6,791 nucleotides of DNA from Desulfotomaculum sp. (GCA_003445555.1 DMDI01000224.1:1-6791), one strand, 5' to 3'; positions 1 through 5,628 are shown, counted from the stretch's first letter. The notes: generated by a model not told the origin, from the sequence alone. Translations and numbers: made by a program.

Positions 1-62
1 TTTAAACTGTAAAAGTCGGGTCGAAAATATAAAAATAAAAGAGGATTTTTGTTTTTTTTGAA

Positions 63-74
63 GTATTATAATAC
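63..74. promoter_or_regulatory. 12-bp perfect palindrome containing a consensus -10 hexamer upstream of mce
   Basis: GTATTATAATAC is its own reverse complement, and it contains a perfect TATAAT at 67-72. It lies 44 bp before the epimerase start. The region about 17 bp upstream (44-49, GATTTT) is a poor -35 box, so this is either an activator-dependent promoter or a chance AT-rich palindrome. If the -10 is real, the palindrome would be well placed to act as an operator. That reading is inference. Confidence 0.25.
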
Positions 75-104
75 GAGTACAAGGACAAAAAATGAAAAAA
101 AGAA

Positions 105-110
105 AGGGGA
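105..110 (+). promoter_or_regulatory. Ribosome binding site of mce (decides the start)
   Basis: AGGGGA sits 7 nt before ATG 118. It fixes the start there rather than at the in-frame TTG at 49, whose extra 23 codons are low-complexity Lys/Asn-rich and have no counterpart in the family. Confidence 0.75.
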
Positions 111-117
111 AAAGATA

Positions 118-522
118 ATGATTATAGGTATTGACCATGTGGGGATAGCGGTAAAAAATTTAGAAAAAACATTAAGTCTTCATCGTGACGTTCTGGGATT
201 AGAGGTTAAAAGGGATATAATGAATATTGAAGATCAAAAAATGAGAAATGTTTTAATTAAGGTAGGTAATTCTTCTTTTGAAATTATGGAGCCAACTGAC
301 CCGGCTTCAGCGGTGGCAAAATATATCGAAGTAAAAGGAGAAGGAGTGCAGCATATTTCCTTAAAAGTAGATAACATAGAAGAAACTATAGCCATACTTA
401 AGGAAAAAGGGATAGTGTTTACTAGCGAAAAACCACTGCAGTATGGTAGCGCTAAGGTAATTTTTGCTCACCCTAAATCTACGGGGGGTATTCTTTTTGA
501 GTTTTGCGAAAGAGCAGAATAA
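118..522 (+). CDS. mce: Methylmalonyl-CoA epimerase (VOC / glyoxalase-fold metalloenzyme)
   Basis: This cytosolic enzyme interconverts (2R)- and (2S)-methylmalonyl-CoA, linking methylmalonyl-CoA mutase to carboxylation or decarboxylation of propionyl-CoA. The protein is 134 aa, the usual size for the family. It shows the two beta-alpha-beta-beta-beta halves of the vicinal oxygen chelate fold. The first half opens with IDHVGIAV (His7), the second with GVQHISLKV (His79), and the family signature HPKSTGGILFE lies at 118-128. Expected metal ligands by alignment with known epimerases are His7, Glu55 (FEIME), His79 and Glu128; all are present, so it looks active. The start at ATG 118 is supported by AGGGGA at 105-110. 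ruvC follows after 53 bp on the same strand. Mutase genes are not in the window and may lie upstream. A generic glyoxalase/VOC enzyme is the alternative, but the HPKSTGG motif favours the epimerase. Confidence 0.88.
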   Translation: MIIGIDHVGIAVKNLEKTLSLHRDVLGLEVKRDIMNIEDQKMRNVLIKVGNSSFEIMEPTDPASAVAKYIEVKGEGVQHISLKVDNIEETIAILKEKGIVFTSEKPLQYGSAKVIFAHPKSTGGILFEFCERAE

Positions 523-533
523 GTGGTAAAACA

Positions 534-551
534 TTTAATTTACAAATTAAA
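534..551. repeat. AT-only inverted repeat between mce and ruvC
   Basis: TTTAATTT and AAATTAAA are perfect 8-nt inverted arms separated by AC. The hairpin would be weak and has no GC content or T-tract, so it is not a convincing terminator. It may be a protein-binding site or chance in an AT-rich spacer. TTTACA at 539-544 resembles a -35 box, but no good -10 follows at the right distance. Confidence 0.3.
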
Positions 552-575
552 ATAATAGAATTATGAGGGATAAAA

Positions 576-1058
576 ATGAGGGTGGTGGGGGTGGATCCCG
601 GAGTAGCTATTACGGGTTATGGTATAATTGATTTTGAAGGACGTAATTATAAGGCGGTAGAGTATAACTATATAAGGACTGAATCAAACAGGCCTTTAGC
701 CGAACGCTTACAGATAATTTACCAGAACCTGATGGCAGTGTTTCAACAATTTAAACCCGGCCAGTTAGCCATTGAAGAACTTTTTTTTAATAAGAACGTA
801 CGTACCGTAATGGCCGTTAGCCAGGCAAGAGGGGTAGTCTTACTGGCGGCGGCCAATGCAAATTTGACTGTTTACGAATATACTCCCTTACAAGTTAAAC
901 AAACCCTTACGGGGCATGGTAGGGCAGAGAAAAAACAAATAGAATACATGGTTAAGGTATTACTAAAATTACCGGAAGCACGTTGGCCTGATGATGTTAC
1001 AGACGCTTTAGCGGTAGCTATCTGCCACGTTAATCATATTTCAACCCCACATTCTTAA
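576..1058 (+). CDS. ruvC: Crossover junction endodeoxyribonuclease RuvC
   Basis: RuvC is the homodimeric Mg2+-dependent nuclease that cuts Holliday junctions during recombination and repair, working with the RuvAB branch migration motor. At 160 aa it has the usual family length. The RNase H-like core is complete. Asp7 lies in VGVDPG, Glu67 in AIEELFFNKN, and Asp140 and Asp143 in DDVTDALAVA, spaced as in the E. coli catalytic set (Asp7, Glu66, Asp138, Asp141). The aromatic pair after Glu67 matches the junction-contacting Phe region. ATG 576 is preceded by GAGGGA at 565-570 with a 5-nt spacer. It follows mce by 53 bp and could share its transcript. Unusually, ruvA and ruvB do not follow; the next gene is convergent, with only 4 bp between stop codons. 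Confidence 0.96.
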   Translation: MRVVGVDPGVAITGYGIIDFEGRNYKAVEYNYIRTESNRPLAERLQIIYQNLMAVFQQFKPGQLAIEELFFNKNVRTVMAVSQARGVVLLAAANANLTVYEYTPLQVKQTLTGHGRAEKKQIEYMVKVLLKLPEARWPDDVTDALAVAICHVNHISTPHS

Positions 1059-1062
1059 CTTA

Positions 1063-1656
1063 TCAGGGGATGGTTGTTTGTGGAATGAACAAAACCTGCC
1101 CTGGTTGTAAAACCGTTTGCAGCGTTAGTTTGTTTTTTTGGGCCAACAACTCCTCGTAACCAGACTTTCCGTAGGCAGCCTTGCTAATTGACCATAAATT
1201 GTCTCCTTGCTTAACCACATATTTTTGACCGGGAACAGCCTCCGAACTAGCTATGGGGACATCTTTTGGTTCAGAAGTTTCCTTGTTTTGATTTAATTTG
1301 TTAGTTTTATTATTAGTAAAGAGATTATTTTCTAACGCCGCACTATATAAAATGGCAATTTCTTCTTTTTGTTTGTTTAATTGTTTTTGAAGGTTGTTAA
1401 CCTGCCGATTTGAAGACCACATTTGCCAACCCCAAAAAACATAACTTAACAGAAGCAAAATAACCAATAAAGGAAGAACAAAAGAAGACTGCTGTTTTGA
1501 GGTTTCGGAAGAAGGTTTAGCCGGGGAAGTGCTCCAAATTGTTTCCCATTCCGCAGAACCTAAAACTTCCGTTACATTATCCTTATAATCTTTACTATTT
1601 TTATTTTCTTCGTTTTTTAAATCTTCATTTTTACTTTCTAAATCTTTTTGTTCCAT
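1063..1656 (-). CDS. Membrane-anchored LysM domain protein
   Basis: This 197-aa protein is predicted to be anchored by one transmembrane helix and to bind peptidoglycan through a C-terminal LysM domain. Residues 1-58 are highly charged (Lys, Glu, Asn, Asp rich) with no signal peptide, so the N terminus is probably cytosolic. Residues 59-80 form a hydrophobic helix ending in WGWQMW. Residues 83-105 look like a short coiled coil, 110-140 a polar Asn/Lys/Thr linker, and 145-192 one LysM repeat with YVVKQGDNLWSIS at its start and PGQVLFIP at its end. The start at 1656 is chosen because GGAAGGA (1661-1667, minus strand) lies 4 nt upstream; an in-frame ATG at 1785 has no ribosome site and would add an unrelated hydrophobic stretch. 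It is convergent with ruvC and divergent from the TauE-like gene. Exact role is unknown; no catalytic domain is seen. Envelope tethering is inference. Confidence 0.85.
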   Translation of the reverse strand: MEQKDLESKNEDLKNEENKNSKDYKDNVTEVLGSAEWETIWSTSPAKPSSETSKQQSSFVLPLLVILLLLSYVFWGWQMWSSNRQVNNLQKQLNKQKEEIAILYSAALENNLFTNNKTNKLNQNKETSEPKDVPIASSEAVPGQKYVVKQGDNLWSISKAAYGKSGYEELLAQKNKLTLQTVLQPGQVLFIPQTTIP

Positions 1657-1777
1657 AGAATCCTTCCGGTTCTTAGTTTTTTTATTTAAATTCGATATAA
1701 AATAACAAATTCCTGCTAAAAAATAATAAAATAAATAATATAAAAAGGGGAAGCGGAAAGGGGAAGAAGGATTAATT
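1657..1777. promoter_or_regulatory. Divergent AT-rich spacer with polypurine leader
   Basis: This 121-bp region lies between divergent starts and must hold promoters for both neighbours unless the LysM gene is transcribed from further away. Positions 1681-1746 are almost pure A/T, and no hexamer pair on either strand matches consensus well. On the plus strand 1742-1770 is a nearly unbroken purine run with GGGGAAG repeated at 1747-1753 and 1760-1766. AGAAGG at 1765-1770 is the likely ribosome site for ATG 1778. Confidence 0.45.
1661..1667 (-). promoter_or_regulatory. Ribosome binding site of the LysM protein (decides the start)
   Basis: Read on the minus strand, GGAAGGA precedes ATG 1656 by 4 nt. 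This strong match supports the 197-aa form over a 240-aa form starting at 1785, which has no such site. Confidence 0.7.
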
Positions 1778-2140
1778 ATGATCAATATCTTGCTTTATCT
1801 ACTTTTGGGATTGGGAGCCGGAACCTTGGGAGGACTGTTAGGTATTGGTGGAGCAGTAGTCATTATTCCGGCATTGGTTTTTTTATTCGGATTGTCCCAA
1901 CATCAGGCTCAAGGCACTACTCTGGCGTTAATGGTGCCGCCTATAGGTTTATTGGCGGCATGGACATACTACAAGCACGGCTTTGTAGATATAAGAATTG
2001 CTCTTTTTATATGTATTGGTTTCTTTTTAGGCGGTTTGCTAGGGGCTAAGATTGCTACCGGGCTGTCTGAACTGATATTGAAAAGAATATTTGGGGCAGT
2101 ATTATTGTTAGTCGCGTTAAGGATGATATTTAGCAAATAA
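1778..2140 (+). CDS. Half-size TauE/SafE-family membrane transporter
   Basis: This hydrophobic 120-aa protein matches one half of the TauE/SafE (UPF0721) fold. Family members export sulfite, sulfoacetate or related organic anions, or take part in sulfur transport. The first helix carries the glycine-rich signature GLGAGTLGGLLGIGGAVVIIP (11-31, read in two parts around Gly21). The re-entrant or second segment follows at about 26-40, then QHQAQGTTLA with a helix at about 46-62, a helix at 73-90 with GFFLGGLLGA, and a last helix at 102-118. Full-length relatives are about 250 aa with two such repeats, so this one would have to pair with itself or with another half. ATG 1778 has AGAAGG at 1765-1770, spacer 7. 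No second half follows in the window. Substrate cannot be told from sequence. Confidence 0.82.
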   Translation: MINILLYLLLGLGAGTLGGLLGIGGAVVIIPALVFLFGLSQHQAQGTTLALMVPPIGLLAAWTYYKHGFVDIRIALFICIGFFLGGLLGAKIATGLSELILKRIFGAVLLLVALRMIFSK

Positions 2141-2353
2141 GTATAAAAAGCCATTTTGGGCAACGTATATACTCCAGCCAGTCATACCGGCAGCCTGCTG
2201 CTGCTCATTCTTCCGTCTCCGGCACCTTAGATAGCGTACGTACCCCGGCTAGGCGTATTTTACTTTAGTAGGCATAAAAAAGCTTGCCGCTGAAGATAGT
2301 CCGATGATAAAATTGGCTTACGAAGGATTAAACCGGGGGGTACGCAAGGTAAT
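2141..2353. other. Intergenic stretch, possible decayed reading frame
   Basis: No intact gene is supported in these 213 bp. Its middle part (about 2170-2250) is visibly richer in G+C than the flanking spacers. One plus-strand frame is open from 2161 to a stop at 2266-2268. A second, open from 2253, reads LVGIKKLAAEDSPMIK and then LAYEGLNRGVRKVIC, stopping at 2358-2360, 7 nt inside the next gene. The second reads like a normal protein C terminus but lacks an upstream ATG, GTG or TTG. A frameshifted remnant of a gene once coupled to the ATPase is one reading; chance open frame is the other. No terminator hairpin with a T-tract was found after the permease gene. CTGCTGCTGCT at 2195-2205 is a minor triplet run. 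Confidence 0.3.
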
Positions 2354-3445
2354 ATGTTAACTTTTGGGATTATTGGCCTGCCTTTAGTAGGCAAAACCAC
2401 TATTTTCAATTTAGTAACCGGTAAAGGGGCGCAAACCTCCCAATATATAACGGATAAAACTACAATTAACATGGGTATTGCGTTGGTTCCTGACCCAAGG
2501 GTTGATTTCCTAAGCATGGTTTATCAGCCCAAACGATTGACTTATGCGCAAATCCAATGTCAGGATGTACCAGGGTTAAAATACGGAACTGGGGAGGAAA
2601 AAGGCAAGAAAAACCAGTTTTTAGAAGATATTCGTCCGGTAGACGCGCTGGTTCACGTTTTACGGACTTTTGAAAATACGGGCGCTACCGGCAACAAAAT
2701 AAGTATTGATTTATGGCGCGACGTTGAAATTGTAAATTTAGAATTACTTTTGGCTGATTTGGAACTTTTGGAAAAGCGACTTTTGCGCTTAAAACAAAGC
2801 AAGAAAATAACCAAAGAAGCAGCGGCCGAAATAGAAGTATTGAGTAAATGCAAAGAGGCCTTAGAAAAAGAAATACCTTTGACGAATTTAAGCTTAAGCC
2901 CGGCAGAACGTCTCTTCCTCCAGCATTACCAATTCTTTACTACCAAACCCCTTGTATTAGTAATGAATACCAGTGAAGAACAGTTTAAACGGCATAATTA
3001 TCCTCAGAAGGAACTAATTAATACCAGAGCCAAGGCAAACGGGTGGGAAGTTATTGAAGTTTGCGGTCAGTTGGAGGTAGAAATTAGCCTGCTTTCACCG
3101 GCCGACCGGGCTATTTTTTTGGCTGATTTAGGGGTTCAGGAGTCCGGAATTGAGCGGCTAGTTCGGGCTGCTTACACCCAATTAGGTTTGATTTCTTTTT
3201 TTACCGTTGGCAAAGATGAGGTGAAAGCCTGGACTATAGTCCAGGGATTAACCGCCAAACAGGCGGCTGGAAAGATACATTCTGACATGGAAAGAGGTTT
3301 CATCCGGGCGGAAGTAGTAAAGTTCAGGGACCTATGTGCCTTAGGAAGCATGGAGAAGGTTAAGGAAAAGGGTTTGGCCCGTCTGGAAGGGAAAGATTAT
3401 CTGATATGCGACGGAGATATTATAAATTTTCGTTTTAACGTGTAA
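2354..3445 (+). CDS. YchF/OLA1-family ATPase paralogue (TGS/DUF933 C-terminal domain)
   Basis: YchF proteins are Obg-related P-loop ATPases that bind ribosomes and affect translation and stress responses. This 363-aa protein matches the family along its whole length. The P-loop is GLPLVGKT at 8-15, the Walker B/G3 motif is DVPGL at 71-75, and the nucleotide-specificity loop is NTSE at 205-208, of the NxxE type that favours ATP over GTP. A helical coiled-coil insertion spans about 125-195. The C-terminal TGS-like domain (278-363) has FFTVGKDEVKAWTI, QAAGKIHSDMERGFIRAEV and the ending DGDIINFRFNV. It differs from canonical YchF: the P-loop has Thr where GKS is usual, the PFCTIEPN switch is replaced, and the GASKGEGLGN stretch is replaced by GTGEEKGKKN. 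It is probably a second paralogue, the housekeeping copy lying elsewhere. ATG 2354 has a modest AAGG at 2346-2349; no better in-frame start exists upstream before the stop at 2297. corA follows. Confidence 0.9.
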   Translation: MLTFGIIGLPLVGKTTIFNLVTGKGAQTSQYITDKTTINMGIALVPDPRVDFLSMVYQPKRLTYAQIQCQDVPGLKYGTGEEKGKKNQFLEDIRPVDALVHVLRTFENTGATGNKISIDLWRDVEIVNLELLLADLELLEKRLLRLKQSKKITKEAAAEIEVLSKCKEALEKEIPLTNLSLSPAERLFLQHYQFFTTKPLVLVMNTSEEQFKRHNYPQKELINTRAKANGWEVIEVCGQLEVEISLLSPADRAIFLADLGVQESGIERLVRAAYTQLGLISFFTVGKDEVKAWTIVQGLTAKQAAGKIHSDMERGFIRAEVVKFRDLCALGSMEKVKEKGLARLEGKDYLICDGDIINFRFNV

Positions 3446-3499
3446 ATAAATAAAGAAAAAAACTGCACATGTGAATGCTTGCCTATAGATGTTTGAATT

Positions 3500-3505
3500 G
3501 GGGGT
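3500..3505 (+). promoter_or_regulatory. Ribosome binding site of corA (decides the start)
   Basis: GGGGGT lies 7 nt before ATG 3513. The in-frame ATG at 3489 has no such site and would add 8 residues absent from relatives, so 3513 is preferred. Confidence 0.6.
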
Positions 3506-3512
3506 AATAGCT

Positions 3513-4475
3513 ATGTTTAAGGTATATAAAAGCATCGGTGACACGCTGTTTGAGCCAGATGCATTGGGCGAAAAAGGCAGTTGGGTTAATTTAATAAATC
3601 CAACGAAGGAAGAAATGCAGCTAGTTGCCCGGCAGGTAGACCTGCCGCTGGATTTTTTAGAGTATCCGCTCGATGAAGAGGAAAGCTCCCGTATCGAGGC
3701 CGAAGAAGGCAGCGTTATGATTATCATTAGAGTCCCGGTTATAAGAGACGATGTTTATGACGCCATTCCTTTAGGGATCATCATTACAGAAAATGTCATT
3801 GTTACCGTTTGCCTGGAAAATATAGTAATCTTAAATGAGTTTTTGCTTTCCCGGATAAAAGGATTTTATACCTTTAAAAAAACGCGCTTCCTCCTGCAGA
3901 TTCTTTATAAGACTGCATTTAACTATCTGCGTTATTTAAGGCAGATTGACAAAAGAAGCGAAGAAATGCAACAAAAAATGCATCGGCCGACGAAAAACGA
4001 AGAGCTAATTAATTTGTTAAGCCTGGGAAAAAGCTTGGTATACTTTACCACTTCTCTTAGAGCTAACGAAATTGTCATGGAAAAATTATTAAAATCACAC
4101 CTGACCAAGGATTCCGAATTGGCTGAGGTGCATCCCCATTTAATCAAGATGTACGAAGAGGATGAAGAATTGTTGGAAGATGTAATTACTGAGAATAAAC
4201 AAGCTATTGAAATGGGTGAAATATACGCTCAGATCTTAAACAATACGATGGACGCCTTTGCTTCGGTAATCTCTAATAATCTAAACATAGTCATGAAGTT
4301 TCTTACTTCCGTTACCATCGTTTTAATGATCCCGACTATGTTGGCGAGTTTCTACGGAATGAACGTAAGAATACCCTTCCAGCAATCACCGTTTGCTTTT
4401 ATGGGTATTGTCGTTGTATCAGTGGTATTGTCCCTAATTATAGTGATGGCTTTTAGGAAGAGGCACATGTTTTAG
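3513..4475 (+). CDS. corA: CorA-family magnesium/divalent metal channel
   Basis: CorA proteins form homopentameric Mg2+ (or Co2+/Ni2+) channels in the inner membrane. This 320-aa protein has the standard plan. A large acidic cytosolic domain runs from 1 to about 260, with long helices from about 130 (acidic stretch MYEEDEELLEDV at 213-224). The pore helix is at 262-281, the signature YGMN is at 281-284, the second helix is at about 294-313, and the protein ends in the basic tail RKRHMF. The loop after GMN reads VRIPFQQSPF and has no acidic residue, unlike the MPE loop of the E. coli and T. maritima proteins. Start 3513 has GGGGGT with a 7-nt spacer. It follows the YchF-like gene by 67 bp and could be co-transcribed. 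It ends 6 bp from the convergent peptidase gene, with no terminator visible between. Confidence 0.92.
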   Translation: MFKVYKSIGDTLFEPDALGEKGSWVNLINPTKEEMQLVARQVDLPLDFLEYPLDEEESSRIEAEEGSVMIIIRVPVIRDDVYDAIPLGIIITENVIVTVCLENIVILNEFLLSRIKGFYTFKKTRFLLQILYKTAFNYLRYLRQIDKRSEEMQQKMHRPTKNEELINLLSLGKSLVYFTTSLRANEIVMEKLLKSHLTKDSELAEVHPHLIKMYEEDEELLEDVITENKQAIEMGEIYAQILNNTMDAFASVISNNLNIVMKFLTSVTIVLMIPTMLASFYGMNVRIPFQQSPFAFMGIVVVSVVLSLIIVMAFRKRHMF

Positions 4476-4481
4476 CTCTTT

Positions 4482-5477
4482 CTAACGGATAATATCTGTT
4501 ACGGCAGGAATGCCGCCCGCGCTTTGGGCCAGGCGCACGGCGCGGCGGATGGCTATGGCTGTTATTTCAGCGGCCACCGCCCCCACAATGTTTACGTCTG
4601 TTTTAACACTACTGGTGGCTAGGGTGAAAACAACGTCCCCGTCGAACATGGTGTGGACGGGTGAAATGCTGCGGGCCAGCCCGTCATGAGCCATTTGGGC
4701 TACTTTATTGGTTTCCTCTTTATTCAGGCGCCCGTTAGTAATTATTACCGCCAGGGTGGTATTCAGGCCGTCCAGGCTATGGTATGGGGCAACTTCCAGG
4801 GTCTCTCCTCGCGCGGCCGTTTCTCTTAAAATGTCCAGGGTAGAAAGCATCTTCCCGCTTTTAGTATCCCGGGGACCGGCTAAAATCTTTCCTTCTTCGT
4901 CAAGTACGTCGCCTATAGCATTTACGGCCACAAGGGCACTGACCACTAGACCCTGACCTAACTTTTCCTGCCAAAAACCCAGGCCTCCCTTAAAACCGTT
5001 TTTTTTTCCTAAAAATTTGGCCACCACTGCCCCGGTACCTGCTCCTACGTTGCCTTCGGCTACCGGTCCCCGATTTGCGTTCTGGCAGGCAAGATAACCC
5101 ATTTTTTTGTCTGGTCTTGAAGTGGGATCACCAATGCCTAAATCATATAATACCGCCGCGGGTACAATAGGTATCCGGGCCATACTTGTATCGTGGCCAA
5201 CCCCCTTTTCTTCCAGCCAGCACATTACCCCAGAGGCGGCTTCCAGGCCAAAGGCGCTGCCTCCGGTGAGAAGAATGGCGTGGACTCTAGGCACGTGCTT
5301 TAAAGGACGTAGTAAATCCGTTTCCCGTGTTCCTGGCGCACTGCCACGGACATCAACCCCGCCTACCGCCCCTTTTTCAGCCAGTACTACAGTGCAACCG
5401 GTCAGTGCCTTAAGATCAGTGGCGTGCCCTATTTTAATGCCGGGATCGGGCCAAAGAGACAAAGCATTTATTTCCAT
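4482..5477 (-). CDS. P1-family (S58, DmpA-like) self-processing aminopeptidase
   Basis: P1 peptidases (DmpA, BapA) are N-terminal nucleophile hydrolases that cut themselves into two chains and release N-terminal residues from small peptides, amides or beta-peptides. This 331-aa protein matches the family throughout. It has IKIGHATD at 14-21, TGCTVVLAEKGAVGGVDVRG at 26-45, LLTGGSAFGLEAASGV at 69-84, and GNVGAGTGA at 142-150. GLNTTLAVIITN at 237-248 is the expected cleavage region. The predicted cut is Asn239/Thr240, making Thr240 the nucleophile where DmpA and BapA use Ser; this is by alignment, not proven. No signal peptide is present, so it is probably cytosolic. ATG 5477 is the only start after an in-frame stop at 5493-5495, but it lacks a clear ribosome site. 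G+C is visibly higher than in the mce, ruvC and LysM genes. Natural substrate is unknown. Confidence 0.9.
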   Translation of the reverse strand: MEINALSLWPDPGIKIGHATDLKALTGCTVVLAEKGAVGGVDVRGSAPGTRETDLLRPLKHVPRVHAILLTGGSAFGLEAASGVMCWLEEKGVGHDTSMARIPIVPAAVLYDLGIGDPTSRPDKKMGYLACQNANRGPVAEGNVGAGTGAVVAKFLGKKNGFKGGLGFWQEKLGQGLVVSALVAVNAIGDVLDEEGKILAGPRDTKSGKMLSTLDILRETAARGETLEVAPYHSLDGLNTTLAVIITNGRLNKEETNKVAQMAHDGLARSISPVHTMFDGDVVFTLATSSVKTDVNIVGAVAAEITAIAIRRAVRLAQSAGGIPAVTDIIR

Positions 5478-5486
5478 TTTATTTAC

Positions 5487-5541
5487 GCCGGCTTATTTTT
5501 ATCTGGGTGTGGTACGCAAAACAGGTGGCCGGCTTTTTTAT
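5487..5541. repeat. Direct repeat of a GCCGGC element in the peptidase leader
   Basis: GCCGGCTTATTTTTATCT begins at 5487 and GCCGGCTTTTTTATCT begins at 5528. Because GCCGGC is palindromic, the two copies could also pair as a 6-bp stem with a loop of 35 nt. On the plus strand this would be followed by six T residues, like a weak terminator. On the minus strand the copies lie in the leader of the peptidase gene, the nearer one 9 nt from its ATG. Function is unknown. Confidence 0.35.
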
Positions 5542-5595
5542 CTCCTTTTAATTTTTTCTTTAACCTTTTTAGTTTATAGCTTATAATTGCTTGTA

Positions 5596-5624
5596 ATTGT
5601 AATATATAATTAAAATTAAGGCAA
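5596..5624 (-). promoter_or_regulatory. Candidate sigma-A promoter for the P1 peptidase
   Basis: On the minus strand TTGCCT (5619-5624) and TACAAT (5596-5601) are separated by 17 bp. They match consensus at 4 of 6 and 5 of 6 positions. This would give a leader of about 110 nt before ATG 5477 that includes the GCCGGC repeats. The region is AT-rich, so chance matches are possible. Confidence 0.35.
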
Positions 5625-5628
5625 TAAT

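Noticed and set aside
49..117. In-frame upstream extension of the epimerase from TTG 49
   Set aside because: The 23 added residues are low-complexity and absent from the family, and a good ribosome site precedes ATG 118.
1657..1785. Longer LysM protein starting at 1785 with an N-terminal hydrophobic segment
   Set aside because: No ribosome site at 1785, whereas GGAAGGA precedes ATG 1656; the extension is an AT-rich spacer read as Phe/Tyr/Ile codons.
2195..2205. CTG triplet run as a microsatellite
   Set aside because: Fewer than four full units; common by chance.
2234..2243. GTACGTAC palindrome in the spacer as an operator
   Set aside because: Short, with no promoter element nearby and no second copy seen in the window.
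2260..2517. Minus-strand open frame over the YchF-like start
   Set aside because: It overlaps the P-loop coding region antisense, and its protein shows no family resemblance.
3341..3727. Minus-strand open frame across the ychF-like/corA junction
   Set aside because: It is antisense to two well-supported genes, with serine-rich composition typical of a shadow frame.
4484..4500. Hairpin AACGGAT-AAT-ATCTGTT as a terminator for corA or the peptidase
   Set aside because: The stem is short with a G-T pair, no T-tract follows on either strand, and it lies inside the peptidase coding end.
5107..5586. Plus-strand open frame opposite the P1 peptidase start
   Set aside because: It lies mostly antisense to a clear P1 peptidase in a G+C-rich region where stops are rare, and has no recognisable domain.
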